A stretch of 46,321 bases of DNA from Deltaproteobacteria bacterium (GTDB taxonomy: Bacteria; Myxococcota; Myxococcia; Myxococcales; 40CM-4-68-19), in the NCBI GenBank assembly GCA_005879805.1, contig VBKL01000104.1, positions 1-46,321 on the forward strand, written 5' to 3'. The position numbers were made by a program, and so were the translations under genes. The stretch's first letter is position 1. The number at the start of each line of letters is the position of its first letter. Positions 35,470-43,954 of the stretch are shown piece by piece. The notes under the pieces are model-generated. The model worked only from the letters and a program-made list of their open reading frames with translations, was not told where the DNA came from and made no database searches.

Positions 35470-36386
35470 GCGGTCTCCGCCCGCCGGCGCAGCCGTTGCC
35501 AGAGAGGCGCGAAGAGGCCGCGGGGCAGGAAGAAGACGATGAAGATGAGGAACACGCTGTTGAAGAGGAGCCGGTACTCGCCGAATCGGCGCAGGCCTTC
35601 GCCGAGCCCGGTGAGGAGGAACGCGCCGCCGATGGCGCCGTAGACGGTTCCGATGCCGCCCACGTAGCTCATGATGATGACCGAGAGCGAGGTGTTGACG
35701 CCGAGGAGGTACGGACCCGCCTGGAGCTGGAAGAAGGCGTACATCGCGCCGCCGACGCCGGCGACGAAGGCGCTCACCACCAGCGCGCCGATCTTGTGCC
35801 GCGTGGTGCTGATCCCCGCGGCGTCGCAGGCGACCTCGTCGCCGCGGATACCGCGCAGGAGGATCCCCCACGGAGAAGCGGCCAGCGTCACCAGCGCGCC
35901 CGTCGCGAGGACGAGGAACGCGAGCGACGCGTAGTAGAAGCCGACGGGCGACGAGACGAGGCTGGACAGTCCCGACAATCCCTCCTCGCCGCCCATCTGC
36001 TCCCAGAAGATGATCGTGAAGCGTTGCAAGATGGCGGCGGCAGCGAGCGTGGCGAGGGCGAAATAGGGCCCTTTCAAGCGCAGGGTCGGAAGTCCGATGA
36101 CGACGGCGACGGCCGCGGCGGCGACCCCGGCGATGGGCAGGCACGCTGCGGGTGAGACGACGGTATGGAGGTTGAGCAGCGCCGCCGTGTACGCGCCCGT
36201 CCCGATGAACATGCCGTGGCCGAAGTTCTCGCGGCCCGTCTGCCCGGACATGAAGTCCCAGCTGATTGCGAACACCGCCCAGAGGTTGCACAGGACGAGG
36301 ACAGAGAGCGCGTACCCGCTGCCGATCCAGAGCGGCGCGGAGGCGAGGAGCGCGAGGAGCAGGACGAGGAGCGCGATGCGCGCCAC
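35466..36386 (-). CDS. livM: Branched-chain amino-acid-type ABC permease LivM
   Basis: A 306-residue inner-membrane permease with about nine hydrophobic segments. Characteristic are FISWDFMSGQTGRENFGHG-like AISWDFMSGQTG, LPTLRLKGPYFALATLA, the EAA-like loop RGIRGDEVACDAAGISTTRHK and the late GGIGTVYGAIGGAFLL. It starts at GTG 36386, three bases after livH, and overlaps livG. It appears complete. Confidence 0.92.
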   Translation of the reverse strand: MARIALLVLLLALLASAPLWIGSGYALSVLVLCNLWAVFAISWDFMSGQTGRENFGHGMFIGTGAYTAALLNLHTVVSPAACLPIAGVAAAAVAVVIGLPTLRLKGPYFALATLAAAAILQRFTIIFWEQMGGEEGLSGLSSLVSSPVGFYYASLAFLVLATGALVTLAASPWGILLRGIRGDEVACDAAGISTTRHKIGALVVSAFVAGVGGAMYAFFQLQAGPYLLGVNTSLSVIIMSYVGGIGTVYGAIGGAFLLTGLGEGLRRFGEYRLLFNSVFLIFIVFFLPRGLFAPLWQRLRRRAETA

Positions 36387-36389
36387 GGG

Positions 36390-36998
36390 CTACATCGCCG
36401 CCCGCGCGCCGAGGAACCCTGACGGCCGCAAGACGAGGGTGAGGAGGATGGCGACCAGCGAGACGAGCTCGGTGTAGGAGCCCGAGGTGAGGTACGCGAC
36501 TGCGGTCTCGCTGTACCCGAGCGCCAAGGCGGCGAGGAGCGTTCCGGGGATCGAACGCAGGCCGCCGAGGATGACGATCGAGAACGCCGTGATCTGGCCG
36601 CCGAGATCGACGTGCGCGATGGATACGTTCGCGGCCACGAAGGCCGGAACGTTGCGGACCTCGGAACCGAAGACGAGGAAGAGGCCCTGCTCGACGAGGA
36701 GGGCGACGGCGAGCGTGATGAGCAGGACCGCCAGCGGCGAGCGTCGCAGCGGGCGGACGAAGACCCGCTCGACCACCACGCCGAACCCCGCCACGGCGAT
36801 CACCGCGCAGGGTCCGGCCGCGAAGAGCGGCAGTCCGAGCCGCGTACCGAAGGCGAAGGTGAGATACGCGCCGAGCGCATAGAAGCTGCCGTGGGCGAGG
36901 TTCAAGACCCGGGCGACGCCGAAGACGAGCGTGAAGCCGATGGCGAGGAGCGCGTAGACCGCGCTCGTCACGGCGCCGTAGAGGAGGATCTCGAGCAT
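36390..36998 (-). CDS. livH: LivH permease lacking its central helices (in-frame deletion)
   Basis: Only 202 residues, against about 290 usual for LivH. The first part is normal (ALLAIGFTLVFGVARVLNLAHGSFYALGAY, LRRSPLAVLLITLAVALL) up to HVDLGG (residue 134). The sequence then jumps in frame to QITAFSIVILGGLRSIPGTLLAAL. The missing stretch normally holds the LFLRRTRLG loop, the RAxAQD segment that docks on the ATPases and two helices, about 85 residues. The frame stays open, so a gene caller will see a valid ORF, but a working permease is unlikely. Junction at about 36597. Confidence 0.8.
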   Translation of the reverse strand: MLEILLYGAVTSAVYALLAIGFTLVFGVARVLNLAHGSFYALGAYLTFAFGTRLGLPLFAAGPCAVIAVAGFGVVVERVFVRPLRRSPLAVLLITLAVALLVEQGLFLVFGSEVRNVPAFVAANVSIAHVDLGGQITAFSIVILGGLRSIPGTLLAALALGYSETAVAYLTSGSYTELVSLVAILLTLVLRPSGFLGARAAM

Positions 36999-37006
36999 GC
37001 CGCCCG

Positions 37007-38233
37007 CTACTTCTTGGCCATCGCCGGCAAGACGAACTTGCCGTCGGCTCGCTCCTTCGGCCAGACGATGGCGCGCTTTCCGCCCTCCTGCCATTGCACG
37101 AACATGACCTGGGCGTAGCCGGGCCCGTAGCGCAGATCGTGGGTGTCGTCGAAGGCGATGCGCCCGGCCGTGCCCACCATGTCGGTCTTTTCCAGTTCCT
37201 TGATGACCGGTCCGGCCTCGATCGTCTTCGCGCGCGCCGCCGCCTCGGCATAGAGATGGATGGCATCGTAGGCGCCGCCTGCCGTGTAGACCGGATTGCG
37301 CTGGAACCGTTTCACGAACGCGTCCCAGAAGGGGATGGTTTTCGGCGTCACCGCCGCGCGCAGGAAGCCGACCAGCACCGTCTCGCCGATGGCCTTCCCG
37401 CCCACGCGCCCGAAGAAGTCGGGATCCTGCGACTTGACGTCGATGCCGCCGATGGGAATCGGGACGCGCGCGTCGTACCACTGCTTGACGAGCACGTCCG
37501 AGGAAGCGTGGGAGACGATGACGACGAGGAACTCCGCTCCGCTCGCGCGGACCTTGGAGAAGAGGGGGGAGAAGTCGGAAGTCTGCACGTCGAAGAACTC
37601 GGCCAGCGGCACCTGCGACCCGCCGTCGACGATGCCCTTCTTGAGCGCGGGAACGAGGTCCTGCACCCATTTCGCGCTCTCGCCGACGATGGCGATCTTC
37701 TTCAGGCCCTTCTCCGCTCCGACGAAGTTGACGACGAAGTCGACCAGCGAAGCGGCGAGCCATTTCGAATTGAGCGGGTTGACGCGGAAGATGTACTTGT
37801 AGTTTTCGTTATCGGTCTTCACTTTGGCGGTGATGGCGGGCGAGGCAGCGCCGATGCCCAGGTAGATGGTCTTCGCCGTCGAGATGTGGGGCAGTTGCGC
37901 CAGGGTGACGCCGCTCGAATAGCCGCCGACGAGGACGTCGACCTTCTCGTCGGAGGTGAGCTTCTTGACGGCCGTGATCCCGGTCTCCGGGTTCTCCGTT
38001 TCGTCGGCCACCACCATCTCCAAACGCCGGCCGAGGACACCTCCCTTGGCGTTGATCTCGTCGATGGCGAGCTGCGCGCCGTCCTGCGAGTCGCGTCCGA
38101 CGGCGAGCTGCATGGGGGTGGTGATGCCGATGCGGATGGGGGCTCCCGCTGCGGCGGGAGCCGCTTGCCCGGGGGCCGACATTCCGATGACCGCCGCGAG
38201 CAGGAACTGCAAGCCTATGACTGTCGTCCTCAT
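37007..38233 (-). CDS. Periplasmic substrate-binding protein of the liv-type transporter
   Basis: A 408-residue ligand-binding protein of the Leu/Ile/Val-binding (Peripla_BP_6) family. A signal peptide ends GQAAPAAAG; the mature part begins IRIGITTPMQLAVGRDSQDGAQLAIDEINAKGGVLGRRLEMVVADETENPETG. It is full length. The ligand could be a branched-chain amino acid, an amide or an aromatic/organic acid; the family does not say. GGGAGG lies upstream of the ATG. First gene of the liv operon, divergent from the TPP-enzyme gene. Confidence 0.88.
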   Translation of the reverse strand: MRTTVIGLQFLLAAVIGMSAPGQAAPAAAGAPIRIGITTPMQLAVGRDSQDGAQLAIDEINAKGGVLGRRLEMVVADETENPETGITAVKKLTSDEKVDVLVGGYSSGVTLAQLPHISTAKTIYLGIGAASPAITAKVKTDNENYKYIFRVNPLNSKWLAASLVDFVVNFVGAEKGLKKIAIVGESAKWVQDLVPALKKGIVDGGSQVPLAEFFDVQTSDFSPLFSKVRASGAEFLVVIVSHASSDVLVKQWYDARVPIPIGGIDVKSQDPDFFGRVGGKAIGETVLVGFLRAAVTPKTIPFWDAFVKRFQRNPVYTAGGAYDAIHLYAEAAARAKTIEAGPVIKELEKTDMVGTAGRIAFDDTHDLRYGPGYAQVMFVQWQEGGKRAIVWPKERADGKFVLPAMAKK

Positions 38234-38321
38234 GGATGCCTCCCGTGCCCTGCATCATCCAGGAATCGATTCGTCTAAGCTATCCCCGGTGCAGACAGAT
38301 GCGCGAGGTCCAGGTCGGTCG

Positions 38322-39656
38322 ATGACGGGTGCGGAGGCGCTGCTCCGGACGGCAGCGGCAGCTGGCCTCGAGGTCTGCTTCGCCAACCCCGGCACGACGG
38401 AAATGGGATTGGTGAAGGCGCTCGACGCTGTTCCGTCGATCCGCGCCGTGCTCGGGCTCTTCGAAGGGGTTTGCAGCGGGGCCGCCGACGGCTATGCCCG
38501 CATGAGCGGACGGCCGGCGCTGGCGCTCTTCCATCTCGGTCCCGGCTTCGCGAATGCCATCGCCAATCTCCACAACGCGCGGCGTGCGAGGTCGCCCGTC
38601 GTCAACCTCATCGGCGATCAGGCGACCTGGCATCGCGAAGCGGACGCACCGCTGACCTCCGACATCGCCTCGCTCGCGCGCCCGGTGTCGAAGTGGGTAC
38701 GCGAGACGAGGACGGCCGCGCAGGCCGCACAGGACGTGGCGGAGGCGATCGCCGCTGCGCAAGAAGCTCCCGGCGGAGTCGCGAGCTTGATCCTTCCGGC
38801 CGACTGCCAGAGCGGCGATTCGAGAGGTCCCGCGCAGCGCATCGCGCCGCAGTCAGCCCGGCTCGTGCCAGCCGATCGCATCGAAACCGTCGCCGCTGCC
38901 CTGCGTGGCCGGTCGAATGCGGCGATCTACCTGGGAGGGCGCGCGCTGGGGGAGCGCGGGCAGATCGCGGCCGGGCGTGTCGCCAGGGCGACGGGCTGCC
39001 GCCTTGTTTCCGAGTGCTTCCCGGCTCGCTTCGAACGCGGCGCTGGTCTGCCCAAGGTGGACCGCAATCCCTATTTCCCCGAGCGGGTGGTCGCGTTCCT
39101 CGCCGGATTGCAGACGCTGGTGCTGGCCGGCGCCGGCGAGCCCGTGGCGTTCTTCGGGTATCCGGGAATGCCGAGCCGCCTCACGCCCGAGGGCTGCGCG
39201 CTCTCGACGCTGGCCGCGCCGGAGGACGACGTCGAGGCGGCGATCGAGGCGCTGGCGGACGCGCTCGACGCTCCTCGCGCCGGTCTTGCGCCCTCGGTGG
39301 AACGCCCGCAGATGCCCCAGGGCGCACTCACCCCTGAAGCGGTCGGGACGGTGCTCGCGCTGCTCCAGCCCGAGGGCGCGATCGTCGTCGACGAATCGGC
39401 AACCACCGGTCTCGCGTACTTCCCGGTGGCATCGTCGGCCCCGCGGTTCAGCTTGCTCACGCTCACCGGCGGCTCGATCGGCATGGGTCCTCCCTGCGCG
39501 ACCGGTGCCGCCATCGCCTGTCCCGACCGGACGGTGCACCTCGCCCAGGGAATGGGAGTGCCTGCGAGGCGGGTTGATTCAGCGGATTCGCTGCAGGATG
39601 CACTGGGGCGCGCGCTCGCGGAGCGAGGTCCGAGCCTGATCGAGATGGCACTGTAG
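38322..39656 (+). CDS. Acetolactate synthase-like TPP enzyme with the TPP-binding core missing
   Basis: A 444-residue protein of the IlvB/benzoylformate-decarboxylase-like family; relatives are about 515 residues. The N-terminal domain has the cofactor-activating Glu in LGLFEGVCSGAADGYARM, and the middle domain is present. The C-terminal domain opens with LTLTGGSIGMGPPCATGAAIACPDR, then jumps in frame to TVHLAQGMGVPARRVDSADSLQDALGRALAERGP. The GDGS...N motif that binds Mg-TPP and about 70 residues are gone, so catalysis should be impossible. It is divergent from the liv operon, suggesting a shared pathway for the imported acid. Confidence 0.8.
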   Translation: MTGAEALLRTAAAAGLEVCFANPGTTEMGLVKALDAVPSIRAVLGLFEGVCSGAADGYARMSGRPALALFHLGPGFANAIANLHNARRARSPVVNLIGDQATWHREADAPLTSDIASLARPVSKWVRETRTAAQAAQDVAEAIAAAQEAPGGVASLILPADCQSGDSRGPAQRIAPQSARLVPADRIETVAAALRGRSNAAIYLGGRALGERGQIAAGRVARATGCRLVSECFPARFERGAGLPKVDRNPYFPERVVAFLAGLQTLVLAGAGEPVAFFGYPGMPSRLTPEGCALSTLAAPEDDVEAAIEALADALDAPRAGLAPSVERPQMPQGALTPEAVGTVLALLQPEGAIVVDESATTGLAYFPVASSAPRFSLLTLTGGSIGMGPPCATGAAIACPDRTVHLAQGMGVPARRVDSADSLQDALGRALAERGPSLIEMAL

Positions 39657-39683
39657 ACGTCTTCGGTCCGCTTCGAAGAACGT
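39657..39683. terminator. Hairpin between convergent genes
   Basis: ACGTCTTCG (39657-39665) pairs with CGAAG-A-ACGT (39674-39683), a nine-pair stem with one bulge. It lies between the TPP-enzyme stop and the convergent operon's last stop and may serve both strands. There is no T-tract. Confidence 0.4.
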
Positions 39684-39694
39684 AGAACCTCCCG

Positions 39695-40228
39695 TCAGCG
39701 TCCGTGGAGGCGGAGCTCAAGGATCGCTGTGCGATCGGCGGAATACCGGACGCGCGCGGCGCGAAACGGGGAGCCGTCGGAGAGCGGCAACGGCGGACCG
39801 GATTCGACGGTGGATGGCACGGCGGTCTGCGGTTCGGAGATGGGCGCGTGGATCCGGGACAGCGTCACGCGGACCCGCGCATTCCCCTGCACCCCGAAGA
39901 ACGAATGCGGCGCCGGGAGCGCATATTGGCGATGGCCCGCGAGCGTCCCCTGGTAGAGCTGTTCCCACGATCCGTCGGCCGCCTGCGCCTCGACCCGCGC
40001 GCGCGCGTCGGTCTCCGGCGTGAGCGTGAGCTGGAAGCGATCGATCGGCTCTGCCTGGCCGCGCAGGAGATCGACGCCCTCCCACGATCCGTCGGGGCGC
40101 TCGCGCTCGCCCATCGCCGCCAGCGAGAAACGGACGTGCGCTGCGGGGGCCGGCCGCACGGCAACGAGCGCGACGGCGGCGGAAGCGGCAACGGACTGCG
40201 CCGCGCGCAGAAGCGGATGGCGAATCAT
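39695..40228 (-). CDS. Exported protein of unknown function, VIT/VWA operon gene 4
   Basis: A 177-residue protein with an N-terminal signal (LLRAAQSVAASAAVALVAVRPAPAAH). The body (VDLLRGQAEPIDRFQLTLTPETDARARVEAQAADGSWEQLYQG) faintly resembles DUF4384-type domains, which follow a LxxGDxFxLxLxxxxxxY pattern, but I do not claim the family. It overlaps the previous gene by four bases (ATGA) and ends the operon. Confidence 0.6.
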   Translation of the reverse strand: MIRHPLLRAAQSVAASAAVALVAVRPAPAAHVRFSLAAMGERERPDGSWEGVDLLRGQAEPIDRFQLTLTPETDARARVEAQAADGSWEQLYQGTLAGHRQYALPAPHSFFGVQGNARVRVTLSRIHAPISEPQTAVPSTVESGPPLPLSDGSPFRAARVRYSADRTAILELRLHGR

Positions 40229-40797
40229 GATTGCAGCTCCCTCGAGAGCGCCGACGTCCGGTCTTCGAGAGCGCGCAGCCCCAGGGCTGGATCGATCGCC
40301 GCGGGCAGCGGCTGCGTGGAAGCGATGAGCCGCGCGCGCAACTCGCGCAGCGAGAGCGTGAGGCCGGCGATCTCGTGCCACGACTTCGTGCGCTGTGCCT
40401 CGAGGAGGATTCGACCTTCCCCGGGCGGTGCCTCCGCGAGCGCGGCATCGGTTCGCAGAAGGACCCGCTGGGCCTCGAGCGCGCGGGCGGCGGCATTGAT
40501 CAGATCGCGGCGTGCGCTGGGAAAGAAGTCGCGGAAGTGGCCGATGTCCCTGTCGAGGGTCCGCAGCGCCGCGTCGGCAGCCGCCAGCGCCTCCCACGGC
40601 GCGTCGCGGGTGGCGACTCGCAACCCGAGGCGGTCGAGCCGCGGGCACCGGACCGCAAGCCGCACCTCTCCACTGCAAAAGAGCGCGATCGCGCCTGCGC
40701 CCGCCGCGGTCCAGAGCAGGACCCGCGGCGCGCCACCGGCCCAGGCGCCGGCGACGAAGAGAACGATCTCGATCGAAACCCGGTAGGCGAGCCTCAT
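40225..40797 (-). CDS. Membrane protein of unknown function, VIT/VWA operon gene 3
   Basis: A 190-residue protein. The N-terminus has two hydrophobic helices (IEIVLFVAGAWAG and VLLWTAAGAGAIALF), followed by an Arg/Ala/Leu-rich, largely helical cytoplasmic region with heptad-like spacing (RRDLINAAARALEAQRVLLRTDAALAE). Its start codon overlaps the stop of the preceding gene. No family recognised. Confidence 0.6.
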   Translation of the reverse strand: MRLAYRVSIEIVLFVAGAWAGGAPRVLLWTAAGAGAIALFCSGEVRLAVRCPRLDRLGLRVATRDAPWEALAAADAALRTLDRDIGHFRDFFPSARRDLINAAARALEAQRVLLRTDAALAEAPPGEGRILLEAQRTKSWHEIAGLTLSLRELRARLIASTQPLPAAIDPALGLRALEDRTSALSRELQS

Positions 40798-41503
40798 CGC
40801 ATCACCAGGGCTTCGGAGACATCCACTCGAACGGCCGCGTTGCGCGTACCGACCCAGAGTCCGCCGCGAGACGATGCGGCGAGGGCCGTGACCGGGGCCA
40901 ATTCGCGGACGAGCTTCGACCGCCCGTCGCGAAGGACGACGAGCCCGCTCGGCGTCCCGACGAACACCGTGCCGCCATGGACGAGCAGCGCGTGCGGCGA
41001 ATGCCCTGCCCGGGTCCGAGCGTTTGGAAGTCCGCGCCTTCGACGATCGAGATCCCATGGCGCGATGCAAAGGCGGCGCGTCCGTTCCAGATCGTCACAG
41101 CGGTGAAGGCGCCGGAAGACAGCCTGTGCCCTTCCGCAAAGGCGCCTCCGTTGGTCGCGGCATAGACGGTGCCGTCGTCGGCCACGGCGAGATCGTTCAC
41201 GCGCGCATCGATCGCGAGCGCCACGAGCTTGCCGTTCTCGATGCGAAACGCGCCTCGATCGAAGGTGCCCGCATACAGCGCATCACCATGCGAGGCGAGC
41301 GCCACGACGTCGCCCGGAAGCTCGATCCGCTCCAGCACCTGCGCCGTCATCGGCTCGGCGGGATCCGTGGGACGATGCGTCTCCTGCGCGCGCAGGACTG
41401 GCAGCGGAAAGCGCTGCGCCCGCTCCAGCCACTGCGAGGGCGTCCCGTGGGTCTGCAGCCAGGCGAACGCACATCCGATGCACACCGCGGCGAGCTTCTT
41501 CAC
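40794..41503 (-). pseudogene. Periplasmic beta-propeller-like protein, single frameshift; VIT/VWA operon gene 2
   Basis: The GTG at 41503 overlaps the VIT/VWA stop and starts a signal-anchor (KKLAAVCIGCAFAWLQ). The body repeats a propeller-blade pattern: VVALASHGDALYAGTFDRGAFRI, VNDLAVADDGTVYAATNGGAF, FTAVTIWNGRAAFASRHGISI. At about 40993, after TLGPGQGI, the blade pattern moves to another frame (HALLVHGGTVFVGTPSGLVVL, ALAASSRGGLWVGTRNAAV) that ends at a TGA overlapping the next gene's ATG. That overlap matches the rest of the operon, so a one-base indel or sequencing error is more likely than an old pseudogene. Confidence 0.7.
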
Positions 41504-43791
41504 GGCACGACCTCGACCGCGATCTCGCGGTGCGAGCTGTTCCCCGCGAAGTCCTGGGCCACGAGCTCGATCGGATAGCGGCCCGGAACGAGCGTCTTGC
41601 CCGTTTCGATCAGCGCCGAGAAACCGTGGCCGTCGAGCGGCACGTCGATCTCCCGCCCGTCCCACAGCCGCGCCGTCACCCGGCGCACGTCGAAGAGCGA
41701 CTTGAGCGCCTCGGCGCGATCGTCGCGAGTGGTCAGCGCGCGCCACAGGTCGCCCGGCGTGAGCGTGGCGATGGCGTGCAGACGCAGCATCTCTCCCGCG
41801 CGCACCGGGTCTGCCCAGACGACCATCTCGGGCGCGTGCGTGTCGATGGAAATGGTGAGCGGCGTTTCCGAGACGCGCCCATCGCGAGCAGTGATCTCCA
41901 CGCGAATGGGATAGCTGCCGTCGGGCGTCTCCGCCGGCACGAGGAAGCGCGCGCTGAACGCCTGCTGCTCGTCGTCCCAGCGAGCTTCTAGGGGCTCGCC
42001 GCCGAACGGGAGCTTCACGCGGACCCTCCGCGAATCGCGCGCCGCGCGGACCATCACGATCGGATCGCCCGGCCGCACGCGCGCGGGAAACACCTGCGCG
42101 AGCCGCGGGTCCCTGGGCTTCACCGCGACGAGAGAAGTGTACGGCGTCACGATCTGGTAACGCATCGAGAGGGCGACGATCTCGTCCTTCGCCTCGCTCC
42201 GCTCGCCCTGCAGCCGGTTCTGCGCCAGGAGGTAATCGATACGCTTCTGCGCCCACAGCCGGGCGACGAACGGGCTCTCCTCGTCCTTCGCCGGGAACTG
42301 CGCCATGAATGGGATGCGGATCTTCCGCCCGTTGAGCGTGCCCACCAGCGCGGCCTGGGCCCTGCCCGCGCCGCGATAGCGGCCGACCAGCACGAGCTGG
42401 GATCCCTTGTACAGATCGGGCAGCACGTCGGGGTACTGCATCGCCACGGTGATCGAATCGCCGAAGTCGAGCGAGAGATCGCTGAGCACCGGCTTCGCGA
42501 TCTTCGCGTAGAACCCGCCGACGACGGTGTCGATGTTCCCCCCTTCGGGGACGAATCCGGACCCGCCGCGGTTCTCGCTGCCCAGCTTCTCGAGGAAGGT
42601 GCGGTTCACGTCGCTGCCCACGCCGAAGGCGAAGAGGCGCGCGTGCCCCTGGTTGAGATCGCGAAAGCGCCGCGCGATCTGCACCGGATCGCGCACGCCG
42701 GTCGAGGGAATCCCGTCGGTCATGAAGACGATCACGCGCGGGCGATCGCCTTCCGCCGTCATCGCCAGCGCGTACTGCAGCGCGGTGTCGATGTCGGTGC
42801 CGCCCCCCGCGCGGAGCGCATCCGCGAAGCGCATCGCCTCCCGCACGTTCTGCGCGCTCGCGGGCCGGAACTGGTTGGAGAAGGGATCGAGCGAGTCGCT
42901 GAAGGCGATCACCGCGAAGCGATCCTCGGGGTTCAGATTCGAGAGGCAGCGCTTGAGCGCATCGCGCGCCTGGTCGATCTTGCGCGCGTCCCCCATCGAG
43001 CCGCTGGTGTCGAAGACGAAGAGGACGTCCTTGTGGACGATGTCCTGCGCGCCCGTCAGCTCCTGGGGCGAGGCGAGCAAGAGGAAGTAGCCGCTCTCTT
43101 CGCCCTCCGGCTTGAAGGGCACGAAGGAGAGACCGAGCCGCGATGACTCCGTCCGGTAGGTGAGCAACAGTTCCTCGTCGGGCTGCGCATTCTTCGCTTC
43201 GAAGGTGAGGACGAACCCCGTGGCGGTCTGCTCGATCTTCGCCTGCTGCCTGGATGCGAGCTTCACCTCGGCGATGCGCTTCTGGTCCTCGCACTCGACG
43301 CGGATCCGCATCACGCCGATCGCGTCAGCGGTCCTCTGCAGCGGAACGCGCAGCGTGACGAGGCCGCCATCGTACGGAAGGATCTGCGCCCACGAAGCTT
43401 CGACCCGCTTCGTGCCACCCGCTGGAATTCCGTCGACCCGCATCCGGAACTGGCGTGCATCGCTCTGTTGCAGCATCGCCGGCTGCTGGTGACGCTGCTT
43501 CGCTTTGTCGTAGGTCTCTTCGGCCTTCTTCTTCTCCTCGATGCGCGAGGCCACACGCTGTCCATCGACCCACGTCGCGAAGTCCGAGACCGCCGCGCCG
43601 TCGGGCAACTGCAGCACGTAGTTGGCTTCCAGCGGGCGGGCGGTGGTGTTTTCGAAGACCTCGTCGAGCGTGGAGCGAGCGACCTGATCCTTGATGCGGA
43701 TCTGCAGGTCCTGCTGGCGGATGAGGAGCGGCTTCTGGCCGCTCTCGAGGGGGACGAGAATGCCGGCGATCAGAGCGAGGGGCGCAAACAT
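41500..43791 (-). CDS. VIT and von Willebrand A domain protein
   Basis: A 763-residue envelope protein like the heavy chain of inter-alpha-trypsin inhibitors. After a hydrophobic N-terminus, the VIT domain (DQVARSTLDEVFENTTARPLEANYVLQLPDGAAVSDF, about residues 25-150) is followed by a VWA domain with an intact MIDAS: FVFDTSGSM, then GGGTDIDTAL and FMTDGIP. A second beta region and a C-terminal Ig-like domain (HAPEMVVWADPVRAGEMLRL) complete it. VIT/VWA proteins bind ligands through a divalent metal. It starts a four-gene operon in which each gene overlaps the next by a few bases. Translation may be controlled by the hairpin at 43796-43820. Confidence 0.88.
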   Translation of the reverse strand: MFAPLALIAGILVPLESGQKPLLIRQQDLQIRIKDQVARSTLDEVFENTTARPLEANYVLQLPDGAAVSDFATWVDGQRVASRIEEKKKAEETYDKAKQRHQQPAMLQQSDARQFRMRVDGIPAGGTKRVEASWAQILPYDGGLVTLRVPLQRTADAIGVMRIRVECEDQKRIAEVKLASRQQAKIEQTATGFVLTFEAKNAQPDEELLLTYRTESSRLGLSFVPFKPEGEESGYFLLLASPQELTGAQDIVHKDVLFVFDTSGSMGDARKIDQARDALKRCLSNLNPEDRFAVIAFSDSLDPFSNQFRPASAQNVREAMRFADALRAGGGTDIDTALQYALAMTAEGDRPRVIVFMTDGIPSTGVRDPVQIARRFRDLNQGHARLFAFGVGSDVNRTFLEKLGSENRGGSGFVPEGGNIDTVVGGFYAKIAKPVLSDLSLDFGDSITVAMQYPDVLPDLYKGSQLVLVGRYRGAGRAQAALVGTLNGRKIRIPFMAQFPAKDEESPFVARLWAQKRIDYLLAQNRLQGERSEAKDEIVALSMRYQIVTPYTSLVAVKPRDPRLAQVFPARVRPGDPIVMVRAARDSRRVRVKLPFGGEPLEARWDDEQQAFSARFLVPAETPDGSYPIRVEITARDGRVSETPLTISIDTHAPEMVVWADPVRAGEMLRLHAIATLTPGDLWRALTTRDDRAEALKSLFDVRRVTARLWDGREIDVPLDGHGFSALIETGKTLVPGRYPIELVAQDFAGNSSHREIAVEVVP

Positions 43792-43795
43792 GTGG

Positions 43796-43820
43796 GGCCT
43801 CCGGAAGATTGCCGGAGGCC
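43796..43820 (-). promoter_or_regulatory. RBS-sequestering hairpin in the VIT/VWA leader
   Basis: On the mRNA the 5' arm GGCCTCCGG pairs perfectly with CCGGAGGCC around the seven-base loop CAATCTT. The 3' arm contains the GGAGG Shine-Dalgarno, six bases before the ATG at 43791. Folded, it would hide the ribosome-binding site. Confidence 0.65.
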
Positions 43821-43874
43821 AGTGCAAGCCACGCGCCTTGATGCGTTCGTCTGGGGCCGCAGGGGCGGCGCTTC

Positions 43875-43890
43875 GCGATCTATAGATCGC
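43875..43890. promoter_or_regulatory. 16-bp perfect palindrome in the divergent VIT/kinase region
   Basis: GCGATCTATAGATCGC reads the same on both strands. It lies midway between the VIT/VWA start and the divergent histidine kinase start (84 and 65 bp away), a natural place for an operator of a dimeric regulator. Confidence 0.5.
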
Positions 43891-43954
43891 AGAACCCCCC
43901 CGTGGTTTATTGCCCGAGCAGCGCGGGAACCACACCTCGATCGGGAGCGGCAGC

